A stretch of DNA of 64,000 bases from Chloroflexota bacterium (GCA_016208315.1 JACQYF010000056.1:1-64000); one strand, 5' to 3'; shown: positions 16,538-25,601, counted from the first letter of the stretch. Made by a program: numbers and translations. Notes: a model not told the origin generated them from the sequence alone.

Positions 16538-18301
16538 TTACGAATGTGGTTTAGCCGGCTGCGCCGGGGGCAGCGGTACGATCAATGTGATTCGCGTGCC
16601 TTGCCGTGGCGCGGACTCGATCCGCAGGTCGGCCTCGATCAGCCGCGCGCGCTCGCGCATGTTTTGCAAGCCGAGACTGGAGCGTTGATCGTAGGAACTG
16701 ACGACCTTGTCCACGTCAAAGCCCGGCCCCTGATCTTGCACGACGGCGACGAGCATGCCACCCTGCCGTCCGACTTGGACATAGATGGGCATGCCCGCGG
16801 CGTGCTTGCGCGCGTTGTTGACCGCCTCGTCAATAATCGCAAAGACCGGGGCCGCGACGTTGAGGTCCAACTCGTTTCCAAAATCGCCGGGGGCGACCTG
16901 AATCGGCACTTTTTCCGAGTCGCGCAAACGTTCGCAGAATTGTTCCAGCGCCGCGGACAGACCCTTGGTTTCGAGCGCGAGCGGCCGCAAGGTAAAGAGC
17001 ATCGTCCGAATTTCCTTGACGGTTTGCTGCGCGACCTCGCGGGCCTTGCCCAGTTCGGCCCTGGCTTCGGCGGGATTTTTGTCGAGTAGGCGCTGAATGT
17101 AATCCAACTGCATGACGAGCGCGGCGACGTGTTGCGTGGGCCCATCGTGCAGATCGCGCGCCATTTTTTGGCGCATCTCGCTTTCGCTCCGAATCGTCTG
17201 GTCGTGTTCGACGCGCAGATTCTCGTAAAGCTTGGCGTTCTGAAAGGCAATGGCCGCTTGATTCGTGAACGCGCGCATCAGCTCCAAATGCTGTTCCGAT
17301 GGACGACGAGGCGCCGGGCCGGCCAACACCACAACCCCGTATTGTTCCAGTCCGGCCTGCAACGGATAGCACACCCCGCTGCGGCATCGGCCCAACGCGC
17401 CAAAAGCCGACAACTCGGGATCGGTCGCGACATTGTCAAAGACGACGAAATTCCCGCTCTGTAACGCCTCGCCGATGATCCCGGCTTTGCCCGCGATGTG
17501 CTGCTCCGTATCGCGCCGGTCGAGATGGCGCGAGGCGACCACCCGTAACTGTTTCTCCGCGTCCTTCTCGTCGAAAAACAGCGCCACCCCAACCGGCAAG
17601 CCATCCTCGCGGCGACCCGGTGGCAGGCCTTTGACGCCGGCCTCGAGCATCGCCTCGAGCACGGGCGCGTAGCTCGTCGTCGAGGAAAGGGCATCCGTCG
17701 TCTGGTAGAGCAATTTCGCGCCGGCCATCGCGTGACGCAACTCGTCCAACTCAGCCGCGGCTTGCTTGATCGCCGCATCCTTTTCGTGTCGCGCGAGATA
17801 GCCCACGAGCGCGGTCGCGGCGAGCAGCGCGGCGACGGGCAGGCCGGACGAGAGGGCCGAAAGACTGCGCTGGCTGAAGATAGGGAGGAACGCGCGGATT
17901 TCGATGGGGAGCGCGAGCAGGCCGGCGACGATGAGACCTTGCTGCGGTCCAAAGCGCACGGCGGCGACGAGCGCGGGGTATATCGCAAAAAAAGCCAAGA
18001 GGTTCGTGTCGGTGTTGGACAAATGCGGCAGGAGGCCAAAGAAAACCACGTCAAACGCAAACGTCAAAAGGAAAAAGCGCGGACTGGGGTCTTGGTTAAA
18101 CTGGAGAATCACGCGAATGGCCACGTTGACGATGGCGACGACGAGGAGCCACACGAGGATGCTCTCCGGCAATTGCTCGCCGCCGACATCTATCCAGGCG
18201 ATGGGGATAACCAGCAGCCACAACACCCAGCGCACGCGAAACAAGGAATGCTCGACCCGCGCGACGGGCTTGGCGTCGAGCGCGCCGATCAACTGGGCCA
18301 C
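16538..18301 (-). CDS. NarL-group sensor histidine kinase with GAF domain (orphan)
   Basis: A 587-residue protein. About six membrane helices lie in residues 15-180, then a short coiled coil, a GAF domain (~205-365), a HisKA_3 dimerisation domain with phosphorylated histidine in ARDLHDGPTQH (~385), and a HATPase domain with DEAVNNARKHA (N box), DQGPGFD (G1) and SLGLQNMRERA (G2). The GTG at 18301 was chosen because GGAGG lies 6 nt upstream; the frame remains open further but runs through the tRNA gene. The matching response regulator would be of the NarL/FixJ class, and none is found in this window. Confidence 0.92.
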   Translation of the reverse strand: MAQLIGALDAKPVARVEHSLFRVRWVLWLLVIPIAWIDVGGEQLPESILVWLLVVAIVNVAIRVILQFNQDPSPRFFLLTFAFDVVFFGLLPHLSNTDTNLLAFFAIYPALVAAVRFGPQQGLIVAGLLALPIEIRAFLPIFSQRSLSALSSGLPVAALLAATALVGYLARHEKDAAIKQAAAELDELRHAMAGAKLLYQTTDALSSTTSYAPVLEAMLEAGVKGLPPGRREDGLPVGVALFFDEKDAEKQLRVVASRHLDRRDTEQHIAGKAGIIGEALQSGNFVVFDNVATDPELSAFGALGRCRSGVCYPLQAGLEQYGVVVLAGPAPRRPSEQHLELMRAFTNQAAIAFQNAKLYENLRVEHDQTIRSESEMRQKMARDLHDGPTQHVAALVMQLDYIQRLLDKNPAEARAELGKAREVAQQTVKEIRTMLFTLRPLALETKGLSAALEQFCERLRDSEKVPIQVAPGDFGNELDLNVAAPVFAIIDEAVNNARKHAAGMPIYVQVGRQGGMLVAVVQDQGPGFDVDKVVSSYDQRSSLGLQNMRERARLIEADLRIESAPRQGTRITLIVPLPPAQPAKPHS

Positions 18302-18375
18302 ACGTGACCTCCACGAGATGACGATACTGGAAGAGCCGCGGCTCCTCGATGCAAATGGGACCGCGGCTCCAGTGT

Positions 18376-18447
18376 GGGCGGTATAGGACTCGAACCTATG
18401 GCCTCTTCGATGTGAACGAAGCGCTCTACCAACTGAGCCAACCGCCC
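18376..18447 (-). tRNA. tRNA-Val (anticodon CAC)
   Basis: On the minus strand the 72 nt fold into a full cloverleaf: acceptor GGGCGGT/ACCGCCC, D-arm GCTC..GAGC, anticodon stem CTTCG/CGAAG with loop TTCACAT, and T-arm ATAGG-TTCGAGT-CCTAT. The anticodon CAC reads GUG valine codons. The 3' CCA is not encoded. It lies upstream of the sensor kinase gene. Confidence 0.97.
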
Positions 18448-18575
18448 AAGCGTGGGCCAATTATATCACGCGGTCGCCTACAACGCAAATTGCCTTTTTG
18501 GAGTTGACGTGGTATCATTTGAAACGAGAGTAGGGTTTATTCGAAAGGATACGATCCCTCGACCAAAGGAGTGCG

Positions 18576-19316
18576 ATGCAAGATCGGTCCTATGCTATGG
18601 CGATTGTCGTGGTCCTCGCGATTTGCTGCCTCGGCATGTACGTTGCGGTCTCGGGTTATTTGAACAGCAATCCCTCCGGCTTTGCTTCGCTCTCGGCGAC
18701 CCCCGCGATTCCAGGGACACTGGTCGTCGTCGTCATCAACACGGACACGCCTGCGCCCACCAAACCCGGCGCAACCGTTCCGCCTGTAGCAACCAGCCCA
18801 CCGATACCTTCGCCCCTCGGCGCATTCCAAACGATTACGGCGGCCACTACGGCGACTGTCGCCCGGACCACCGCAACGGCAACTCTCCGCGCGCCGCTGC
18901 CGCCCACCGCGCCGCCGCCCGTTGTTGCCCCATCACCGGCGGCGCAATCGTGCAGCAATTTCACCTTTTGCCCCAGCGGCGGCCCACCCGATGCGCAACT
19001 TGCGCCGACCGGCGATCCATGTCCACGCAATTACATCTGGGGCCGAATCGTTGATGTGAGCGGGAAGGGCCTTCCCGAGACGCAAATCCGGTTTCGAACG
19101 CCGCTCGGCAATGTGGACCGGGCGGCTTCCAAGGGACCGCCGGACCCGCCCGGTATCTATAACATTTTGGCGCCGGCGCCCGGCGGAAGTTGGACGCTGT
19201 GGTTAGTTGACTCCGTCGGGGCGCAGATCAGCCCGCAGATCACGATCGTAGCGCCTCAGCCCTATCTCGGCTCCGGCAATTGTCCGACGCGGATAGATTT
19301 CAAGGCGCAGAGATAG
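18576..19316 (+). CDS. Exported or anchored protein with Pro/Thr linker and carboxypeptidase-regulatory-like domain
   Basis: A 246-residue protein. Residues 6-29 form a hydrophobic signal/anchor helix, residues 40-125 are a Pro/Ala/Thr-rich linker, and 130-246 are beta-rich. The motif WGRIVDVSGKGLPETQIRFRT is typical of the N-terminus of a carboxypeptidase regulatory-like (Ig-fold) domain, and four cysteines (near 127, 133, 150, 236) could form two disulfides. No enzyme motif is present. A weak GGAG lies before the ATG. Function unknown; a surface adhesin or scaffold is possible. Confidence 0.72.
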   Translation: MQDRSYAMAIVVVLAICCLGMYVAVSGYLNSNPSGFASLSATPAIPGTLVVVVINTDTPAPTKPGATVPPVATSPPIPSPLGAFQTITAATTATVARTTATATLRAPLPPTAPPPVVAPSPAAQSCSNFTFCPSGGPPDAQLAPTGDPCPRNYIWGRIVDVSGKGLPETQIRFRTPLGNVDRAASKGPPDPPGIYNILAPAPGGSWTLWLVDSVGAQISPQITIVAPQPYLGSGNCPTRIDFKAQR

Positions 19317-19321
19317 TCGCG

Positions 19322-19449
19322 GGGCGATTGCGCCAGGGCGTCCCTTTGGGAAAATCGCGGCAACAACCACACAAAGTCGCCCTTCGGCGACTGGGCACTA
19401 GCCTGCGAAGGCAGGCTTTGTGTGATGGTAGCAGCGATTTCAATCGCCC
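19322..19449. repeat. Nested inverted-repeat element (MITE-like), 128 bp
   Basis: Outer arms GGGCGATTG (19322-19330) and CAATCGCCC (19441-19449), and inner arms CACACAAAG (19368-19376) and CTTTGTGTG (19416-19424), enclose two small hairpins. It carries no ORF and separates two convergent genes, where it could also stop transcription. Confidence 0.7.
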
Positions 19450-19450
19450 G

Positions 19451-19711
19451 TTATCGTCTCACCGTTGGCGATGGCGTTGGCAATGGTTGAACCGTTGCCA
19501 CGCGGGTGGGCGTGATAGCCCGTGGCGTCGCCGCCAGTACCGTTATTGCAGCCGGCGTCTCGGGCATGATGACGGGCGGCGCCAAGTAGTTTGCGCCCAG
19601 CCAGAGACCTGCAACGGCCAGCATGATCGCGACGTTACGCCAGCAGCCCGTAAACTCCAGTATGCTATTGTCTGCCTTGCCCGCCTTGTCGCCCTTGGGT
19701 TTGGAACTCAT
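19451..19711 (-). CDS. Small membrane protein with Pro/Thr tail
   Basis: An 86-residue protein starting at the ATG at 19711, 4 bp after the upstream glycosidase-like gene. One hydrophobic helix (~27-44) is followed by an exported Pro/Thr/Ala-rich tail. It resembles the N-terminal anchor-plus-linker part of the neighbouring exported proteins, but without a domain behind it, so it may be a remnant or a short accessory protein of the glycosidase. Function unknown. Confidence 0.55.
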   Translation of the reverse strand: MSSKPKGDKAGKADNSILEFTGCWRNVAIMLAVAGLWLGANYLAPPVIMPETPAAITVLAATPRAITPTRVATVQPLPTPSPTVRR

Positions 19712-19715
19712 CACG

Positions 19716-21038
19716 CTACTTGACCAGTGCCTTGATATGCACGAACGCTGCGCGCGGCGTGCCATCCGGTTCGGTGATCGCCCACCAATATTCCTCGTTG
19801 TCCTTGGTCCAATCAGGATTCGCCAGGTAGATCACGAACATCGCCCCAATCCACGGCGCCCAGTTTTTCTTGGCATACCGAAATGCATCCCCGATATACT
19901 TGCCGTGCGTCTGCTCGTCCACGCTGAACCACGCGTACGCAGGATGAATGTTGTCCATCGTCCAGCCAAATTCGAGGATGGCGATCTGCTTGGCGCTGTC
20001 TCCGCGCGCCACCATGATCTTGCGAATGTCCTCGGCGTGGCGGAAGGAATAAATCCGGCCCGCCGGTCCATCGTTGTTGTTGTAGGCCCGATTCTTCGCG
20101 ACATCGTCGGGACTCATGTCGGGCGGCGCTTTGTAACCGGGGGCGTGAATCCCCAACACGTCAAAGTAGCCGTCCGATTTGTTATTCATTGCGGTGTACA
20201 TTCTTTCGATGTACTGCGAATCGGGCATCGCCTGCGCGTCATTCCGCGTCGTCGGCGTCATGCCCGCGCTGACGATCATCGCGCTCGGGTCAATCGCTTT
20301 GATGGTCTGATAGGAAATCTTCAGCAGCGCGGCATAGGCGGCGGGATTGGGCGGCTGGTTGCACCACTCGCGCGCGAGGTTTGGCTCGTTCCAGATTTCG
20401 TACGCGCGGATGCGGCCCTTGTAGCGCGTGACAAAGGCGGTCAAAAAGTCCACCCAGTCTTGCGTGTTCTTGGCCGGCCCCATCGTTTTCTTTTCGGCAT
20501 TGTAGCAGCCGGGCGCGGCCCAATCGGGCGCATTGTCCACGCGCGCGAGAATATCCACGCCCTTGGCGTTCGCCGTATAAACGGCCAGGTCAGGATGGCT
20601 CCAGTCAAATGCGCCTTTGCGCGCGCCTTCGATATCGCGCCAGGCGAATTGTTGCTTGAGCCAAGTCAATCCGATCTCTTTCGCCAGACCCGCATCGCGG
20701 TCGGCGGTTTCGGGACGCCACCACATAAAGGCCTGCGCGCCGTATTCGGGCGAGTTCATTTTGAGCGGTTTGGGTTTGGGCGTCGGCGGTATCGTCGGCG
20801 TGGGCTGAGGGGTTTCCGTCGGCGTCGGTTTCTTCTGCGCCGTCGTGGGCGATTGAGCGGGCTTGGCAACCAGAGTCGGCGTAGCGCTCGCCGTTAGAAA
20901 TCGAAACCCATCGGTCGCGAAATAACCGGCGACGATCGCGCCGAGACAACAGATTCCCAATCCGAACAGGGTGATCAGCATGACGACGATCAGGCGTGAT
21001 GACGACGAGGCGCGCCGGCGGCGTGGCGGATTGATCAT
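19716..21038 (-). CDS. Membrane-anchored glycoside hydrolase-like protein (clan GH-A type)
   Basis: A 440-residue protein. An N-terminal basic segment and one membrane helix (~15-40) are followed by a Thr/Pro linker to ~95 and a TIM-barrel domain. The general acid/base is likely the Glu of YEIWNEPNLAREW (~216), and the nucleophile the Glu of IAILEFGWTMD (~345), as in GH39/GH5-like enzymes; DILARVDNAPDW lies between early strands. The substrate is unknown. The ATG at 21038 is preferred to the TTG at 21050 because GAGGAG lies 5 nt upstream of it. Confidence 0.82.
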   Translation of the reverse strand: MINPPRRRRASSSSRLIVVMLITLFGLGICCLGAIVAGYFATDGFRFLTASATPTLVAKPAQSPTTAQKKPTPTETPQPTPTIPPTPKPKPLKMNSPEYGAQAFMWWRPETADRDAGLAKEIGLTWLKQQFAWRDIEGARKGAFDWSHPDLAVYTANAKGVDILARVDNAPDWAAPGCYNAEKKTMGPAKNTQDWVDFLTAFVTRYKGRIRAYEIWNEPNLAREWCNQPPNPAAYAALLKISYQTIKAIDPSAMIVSAGMTPTTRNDAQAMPDSQYIERMYTAMNNKSDGYFDVLGIHAPGYKAPPDMSPDDVAKNRAYNNNDGPAGRIYSFRHAEDIRKIMVARGDSAKQIAILEFGWTMDNIHPAYAWFSVDEQTHGKYIGDAFRYAKKNWAPWIGAMFVIYLANPDWTKDNEEYWWAITEPDGTPRAAFVHIKALVK

Positions 21039-21120
21039 GGTGCTCCTCAATTCGAAATTCTCGCGAGCGAGTCGCTTGCATTATAGCACGCGGCGGGAGG
21101 AGGGCAAAATGGGCAGATGG

Positions 21121-21149
21121 TTGACAATCCCAATCTTCGACTCTATAAT
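21121..21149 (+). promoter_or_regulatory. Perfect consensus sigma-70 promoter
   Basis: TTGACA (21121-21126), 17 bp, TATAAT (21144-21149). It drives the MBL hydrolase gene; the leader is about 20 nt with AAAAGGAG as ribosome binding site. Confidence 0.9.
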
Positions 21150-21174
21150 CCAGCCGAACACGAAAAGGAGTCAC

Positions 21175-21822
21175 ATGATTCTGCAAACCCTGTTGGTCGG
21201 CCCGCTGGGGGTGAATTGCTACATCTTGGGCGACGAGAATACGCGTGAAGCGATAGTCATTGATCCAGGTGGTAACGCGCGCGATATCCTGAATACGCTC
21301 GAACAACATCGGCTCAAGGTCAGCGCGATTGTAAATACCCACGCCCATTTCGATCATGTGCTCGCCTTGAACGACCTCCGCGCGGCAACGCACGCGCCGT
21401 TCTTGCTCCACGCCGACGAAGCGCCTATCCTCGCGGCGGCCGAGCGCAGCGCGGGGGCTTTCGGAATGTACGTCAAGCAGCCGGAAGCGGCCGATCGTTT
21501 GCTCCGCGACGGCGACCACGTGACTGCCGGGACGATCACGCTTCAGGTGCTGCACACACCGGGGCACACGCCCGGCGGCATCTGCTTGCTCCAAGACAAA
21601 AAGGTTTTCGTCGGCGACACGTTGTTTCAAGGCAGCGTTGGGCGAACCGATTTTCCGGGCGGCGATTACGCGACCTTGATGCGGTCTATCCGCGACAAAC
21701 TATTGCCCCTCCCGGAAGACACGGTTGTTTACTCGGGCCACGGCCCCGCCACCACGATTGGCGAAGAGAAACAATTAAACCCCATTGTCCGCCCATTGAT
21801 CACGGGCCAGTGGAATGTGTAG
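21175..21822 (+). CDS. MBL-fold hydrolase (glyoxalase II-like)
   Basis: A 215-residue metallo-beta-lactamase-fold enzyme. The metal-binding THAHFDH motif is at ~57-63, HTPGHTPGG at ~124-132, GDTLF at ~145-149 and the last histidine in YSGHGP at ~192. It belongs to the glyoxalase II/persulfide hydrolase group by length and motif order; the substrate is not certain. The ATG at 21175 was chosen for its AAAAGGAG and for the perfect promoter just upstream. It is followed by the promoter of the GGDEF gene and is probably monocistronic. Confidence 0.9.
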   Translation: MILQTLLVGPLGVNCYILGDENTREAIVIDPGGNARDILNTLEQHRLKVSAIVNTHAHFDHVLALNDLRAATHAPFLLHADEAPILAAAERSAGAFGMYVKQPEAADRLLRDGDHVTAGTITLQVLHTPGHTPGGICLLQDKKVFVGDTLFQGSVGRTDFPGGDYATLMRSIRDKLLPLPEDTVVYSGHGPATTIGEEKQLNPIVRPLITGQWNV

Positions 21823-21856
21823 GGAACGCTCGCCGCAGCGTTCCCTTACTCTGCTC

Positions 21857-21885
21857 TTGACTTTTGCGCTCTCGCCCCGTATAAT
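21857..21885 (+). promoter_or_regulatory. Promoter of the GGDEF-gene leader
   Basis: TTGACT (21857-21862), 17 bp, TATAAT (21880-21885). The transcript should begin near 21892, far upstream of the GGDEF start codon, leaving a leader of about 190 nt. Confidence 0.85.
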
Positions 21886-21891
21886 CCCTGG

Positions 21892-22057
21892 TAGATGGCG
21901 TGTTAGTCGCCATTTAACCCGCGTGTGCCCCTGCTTCAGGATTCTGTTCGTGATGCGAGGCAGGTCGTCGTACTGAATTGTACCGTTCGTCGAACATCAC
22001 TTGCAAGGCACCTTGTTGCATCATGCCGCTCGGCGGCAGGCAAGAGGTGTTTTTTTT
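21892..22057 (+). promoter_or_regulatory. Structured leader ending in an intrinsic terminator (attenuator or free-standing small RNA)
   Basis: After the promoter come a hairpin ATGGCG-N7-CGCCAT (21895-21913), several smaller stems, and then a terminator: CACCT...AGGTG with inner TGCCG/CGGCA stem (22009-22049) followed by eight T (22050-22057). The segment TGCAA (22002-22006) can instead pair with TTGCA (22016-22020), which lies in the terminator's left arm, so two exclusive folds are possible. The GGDEF gene starts 27 nt later. This fits a transcription-attenuating riboswitch; I could not match it to the c-di-GMP, fluoride or other consensus motifs. A small RNA of about 165 nt is the alternative. 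Confidence 0.5.
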
Positions 22058-22083
22058 CGACCGCTCATGGGCTTGCAAAGCAT

Positions 22084-24144
22084 ATGGAATCAACACGAGA
22101 GCGAAAACGATTGCTGGCTGTGAATCGAAAACTGTGCGCGGAGAACCAGGCGCTTGGCAAGCGATTGCGCGAAGCCGAACGGCTGCTCACGCAAGACATC
22201 GCCGAACGCGAACAAGCCGAGCAGGAATTGCACGAGAGCGACCATCGCTTTGGTCTCGCGGTAGACAACTTTCCCGGTGTGTTCATCATCTACGATTCGG
22301 AGTGCCGCATCCGTTTCATCAATCTGCCTGGTCAGATCCTGAGCGGTAGGCCCAAGTCGGACATCTTGGGTCGCACGGACGAAGAGATTTTTCCGCCGGA
22401 CTTTTACAATGCCTATTTGCCCATTGTCCAGCGGACCGTCGAGACACGCACCGTGCAAAGCGCCGAGATTGCCGTGCCGCTGTTCGGCGGAACCCTTGTC
22501 CAGTTGGTAACCTACGTTCCGATTTTGGGCGCGGCCGGCGAAATCCGCCAAATCCTCGGAATTGCCCAGGACGTGACCGAGCGCCAAAAGGCCGAGGAGG
22601 ACCTTTACCGGCTCAATGCGGAACTGGAGCAGCGCATCGCGACGCGCACCGCCGAGTTGGCGGCGACCAATCAACAACTGCGCGACGAGATCTTGGATCA
22701 CGCGCAGACCGAAGAGCAAATGCGCGTCAGCGAGGAACGCTTTCGGCGCATCTTTGAATCGGACATGTTGAGCATTGCCTTTTTCGATCTCACCGGCCGA
22801 ATTTGGGATGCGAACAATGCGTTTCTCGCGATGCTCGGATACACGCGCCAAGCATTGGGCCAGCTTGAGTGGGACCAATTGACGCCGCCGGAGTGGCTCC
22901 CGGTCGCGCACCAAGCCCTGCGTGACTTGGTGGCCGCGGGTTCTGTGCAGCCCTTTGAGCAGGAATTTATTCGACAGGACGGGACGCGTTTCCCCATTGT
23001 CGTCGGCGGCGCGATGCGCGCCGGCCCCGAGCGCGAGGCCGTGGCCTTTGTTCTCGATATTACCGAACGCAAACGCGCGGAACAGGCGCTGAGACAGGCA
23101 AACGACAACCTGATGAATTGGGCCGCCGAGTTAGAGCAGCGCAACCACGAGATCGGTCTGCTCAACGAGATGGGCGATCTCCTCCAGAGCTGTCTGACGG
23201 TCGAGGAGGCCTACCGCGTCATCGGGCAATCGGCGCTCAAGTTGTTTCCCAACTGTTCCGGAGTTCTCTTCATGCTCGACGAGTCCAAGGACTGGATGGA
23301 AAACGTCGCCGTGTGGGGAAACCCGCTCCTCGCAGCGGCCGAGCATGTCTTCAAGCCCGACGAGTGCTGGGCCTTGCGCCGTGGCCGAATCTATGTCGTC
23401 GAGGACGCCAAATCCCGTTTGCCGTGCGGGCATTTCGCACTGGGCAACCACGCGCCCGCGTTCAGTTCCGCCTGTATCCCAATGATGGCGCAGGGCGAGG
23501 CGCTCGGGGTGTTGTCGTTGCAGTACATCCCCGCAGAAGGGGAAGGCGTGACTTGGAACGAAGCCAGGCAGCGGTTGGCGGTGACTGTCGCAGAACATGT
23601 CGCGCTGGCACTGTCCAGTCTCAAACTGCGCGAGACCCTGCACAATCAGGCCATCCGCGATTCGCTGACGGGTGTTTATAATCGGCGCTATATGCTCGAG
23701 TCCCTCGAACGCGAGCTGAGCCGCGCGGCGCGCCGGCAGACGTCGGTGGGCCTCATCATGCTCGACCTGGATCACTTTAAAAAGTTCAACGACGATCACG
23801 GCCACGCGATCGGCGATGTGATCCTGCATGACTTGGGCCGTTTTCTGCAGACCCATATTCGGGGCGAGGATATCGCGGCGCGTTACGGCGGCGAGGAATT
23901 CATGTTGATTCTGCCCGACGCAACGCTCGAAGAAACGTGCCGCCGGGCGGAGCACGTCCGCGCGGGCATCAAACAAGTTCGCATCCAACACGAGGGCCAT
24001 TCCTATGGTAACATTTCGATTTCGCTGGGCGTGGCGTCCTACCCCGATCATGGCGTGACCGTCGAAGAACTGTTGCGTGTGGCCGATCGGGCGCTGTATC
24101 GCGCCAAGATCGAGGGACGCGATCGGGTTGTGGTCGGGGCGTAA
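22084..24144 (+). CDS. PAS-PAS-GAF-GGDEF diguanylate cyclase
   Basis: A 686-residue cytoplasmic signalling protein without membrane segments. A coiled coil opens the chain, then a PAS domain (~55-175), a second coiled coil, a second PAS domain (~220-330, ending LDITERKRAE), a GAF-like domain (~365-520) and the GGDEF domain (~530-686) with the active-site motif RYGGEEF (~600), a functional variant of GGDEF. It makes cyclic di-GMP from two GTP. The ATG at 22084 fits the coiled-coil start; its ribosome site is weak. An in-frame GTG at 21925 would translate through the terminator-like leader and looks less likely. No EAL or PilZ gene is nearby. Confidence 0.9.
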   Translation: MESTRERKRLLAVNRKLCAENQALGKRLREAERLLTQDIAEREQAEQELHESDHRFGLAVDNFPGVFIIYDSECRIRFINLPGQILSGRPKSDILGRTDEEIFPPDFYNAYLPIVQRTVETRTVQSAEIAVPLFGGTLVQLVTYVPILGAAGEIRQILGIAQDVTERQKAEEDLYRLNAELEQRIATRTAELAATNQQLRDEILDHAQTEEQMRVSEERFRRIFESDMLSIAFFDLTGRIWDANNAFLAMLGYTRQALGQLEWDQLTPPEWLPVAHQALRDLVAAGSVQPFEQEFIRQDGTRFPIVVGGAMRAGPEREAVAFVLDITERKRAEQALRQANDNLMNWAAELEQRNHEIGLLNEMGDLLQSCLTVEEAYRVIGQSALKLFPNCSGVLFMLDESKDWMENVAVWGNPLLAAAEHVFKPDECWALRRGRIYVVEDAKSRLPCGHFALGNHAPAFSSACIPMMAQGEALGVLSLQYIPAEGEGVTWNEARQRLAVTVAEHVALALSSLKLRETLHNQAIRDSLTGVYNRRYMLESLERELSRAARRQTSVGLIMLDLDHFKKFNDDHGHAIGDVILHDLGRFLQTHIRGEDIAARYGGEEFMLILPDATLEETCRRAEHVRAGIKQVRIQHEGHSYGNISISLGVASYPDHGVTVEELLRVADRALYRAKIEGRDRVVVGA

Positions 24145-24197
24145 AATCGTGATATAATCGCCGCAGCACCAATCATACTTTCACCGAGGAAATAGGC

Positions 24198-24896
24198 ATG
24201 GACCCCGAATCCCAACGTGTCCTGGTCGTTCTTGCTCATCCCGACGATCCCGAGTTTTTCTGCGGCGCGACCCTCGCCAAATGGGCCCGCCAGGGGCGAG
24301 AAATCCGCTATCTGTTGCTGACTTGCGGCGACAAAGGCAGCGACAATCCCACTGTGACTCCCGAAATGCTGTGCGCCGACCGGCAGGGCGAGCAGCGCGC
24401 CGCCGCCGATGTGATCGGCGTTAAGGAAATCAAATTTCTCAGTTATGCGGACGGCGAGCTGTTCAACACCCTGGAAGTGCGCCGCGAAATCGTCCGCGAG
24501 ATTCGCCGCTTCCAACCCCAAATCGTCGTCACGTGCGACCCGCAAACCCACATTCGCGCCAACATCGCCATCAATCATCCCGATCATCGCATGGCCGGCG
24601 CGGCCACCCTGGACGCGATTTTCCCCGCGGCGGGCAATCGCATGTATTTTCCCGAACTATTGGCAGAGGGGCTTGAGCCATACGCGCCCAAAGAGGTTTG
24701 GCTCAGCGTCACCCTCGAGCCGAATATGTGGGTCGTCGTGAATGACACGCTCGAGACCAAGTTAGCCGCGCTGCGCGAACACAAAAGCCAAATCAAGGAT
24801 ATGGCGACCCTCGAAAAGCGCATTCGCGAACGACTCCGCCGCCCGGATATGGACGAGGATTTTTACGCCGAGGGCTTTCGCGTGGTTCGGTTCTAG
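24198..24896 (+). CDS. PIG-L family N-acetyl sugar deacetylase
   Basis: A 232-residue LmbE/PIG-L enzyme. The metal-binding motif AHPDDPEFFCG (~12-22) and a second motif INHPDHRMAG (~127-136) are intact. Members remove acetyl groups from GlcNAc-linked compounds such as bacillithiol or mycothiol precursors, or surface glycans; the target is unknown here. GAGGAAATAGG precedes the ATG. The AzlC gene starts on the base after its stop, so the three genes may share a transcript. Confidence 0.9.
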   Translation: MDPESQRVLVVLAHPDDPEFFCGATLAKWARQGREIRYLLLTCGDKGSDNPTVTPEMLCADRQGEQRAAADVIGVKEIKFLSYADGELFNTLEVRREIVREIRRFQPQIVVTCDPQTHIRANIAINHPDHRMAGAATLDAIFPAAGNRMYFPELLAEGLEPYAPKEVWLSVTLEPNMWVVVNDTLETKLAALREHKSQIKDMATLEKRIRERLRRPDMDEDFYAEGFRVVRF

Positions 24897-25595
24897 ATGG
24901 ACGAGCGTTCAGAGTTCCTCTCTGGCGTACGCGCCCAATTGCCGATTCTGGTCGGCGTGATTCCATTCGGCTTTATCTACGGCACACTAGGGACCCAACT
25001 GCAACTCCCGGCGCTTACGACGCAAGCGATGTCCCTTATCATGTTTGGAGGATCCGCGCAATTCATCGCTTTGCCTCTTATCGCGGACGCCGCGCCGGGC
25101 ATTATCATACTGCTGACCGTGTCGGTGGTGAACCTGAGGCACATGTTGTACAGCGCGTCCGTCGCGCCTTACCTCCAGCACTTGCCGCGCCGCTGGAAGC
25201 TGCTGCTCGCGTATTTGCTCACGGACGAAGCGTACGCGGTCGCGATCGCGCATTACCAAACCCCTGAGGGCGCGCGCCCTAAGCCTTGGTTCTTTCTCGG
25301 TACGAGCTTGATCTTGTGGGTCTGTTGGCAACTGAGCACGGCCGTCGGCGTTTACATCGGCGGCCAAGTGCCGGCGAGTTGGTCGCTCGACTTTGCGTTG
25401 CCGCTCACCTTCACGGCGCTTGTCATCCCAATGCTCAAGGACCGCGCGTATGTTGTCGCCGCGTTGGTCGCGGGCGGAGTCGGCGTGCTGACGATCGGTT
25501 TGCCGTACAAATTGGGATTGACGCTGGCCGCGCTGCTGGGGATTGCGGCAGGAATGGCGATCAAGAGCAATCGCCAAATATTGGTAGAGGATTAG
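24897..25595 (+). CDS. azlC: AzlC family branched-chain amino acid exporter, large subunit
   Basis: A 232-residue polytopic membrane protein. GVIPFGFIYGTLG (~20-32), the MFGGSAQFIALPL segment (~49-61) and NLRHMLYSASVAPYL (~77-91) are the family signature. AzlC works with the small AzlD subunit, which follows 6 bp downstream, to export branched-chain amino acids. It begins immediately after the PIG-L stop, with no gap. Confidence 0.92.
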   Translation: MDERSEFLSGVRAQLPILVGVIPFGFIYGTLGTQLQLPALTTQAMSLIMFGGSAQFIALPLIADAAPGIIILLTVSVVNLRHMLYSASVAPYLQHLPRRWKLLLAYLLTDEAYAVAIAHYQTPEGARPKPWFFLGTSLILWVCWQLSTAVGVYIGGQVPASWSLDFALPLTFTALVIPMLKDRAYVVAALVAGGVGVLTIGLPYKLGLTLAALLGIAAGMAIKSNRQILVED

Positions 25596-25601
25596 ACATC
25601 G

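Noticed and set aside
18302-18460. N-terminal extension of the sensor kinase
   Set aside because: It overlaps the tRNA-Val gene; GGAGG and a GTG at 18301 give a proper start.
20605-21630. Long antisense frame (341 aa) over the glycosidase and MBL genes
   Set aside because: It lies opposite two well-supported genes, has no family motif and follows from the high GC content. The same holds for 13229-14191, 32007-32945 and 4778-5548.
21892-22057. Cyclic di-GMP or fluoride riboswitch before the GGDEF gene
   Set aside because: The GCAAA-type GEMM core and the fluoride ATGA/AACC junction were looked for and not found, so only an unnamed leader is reported.
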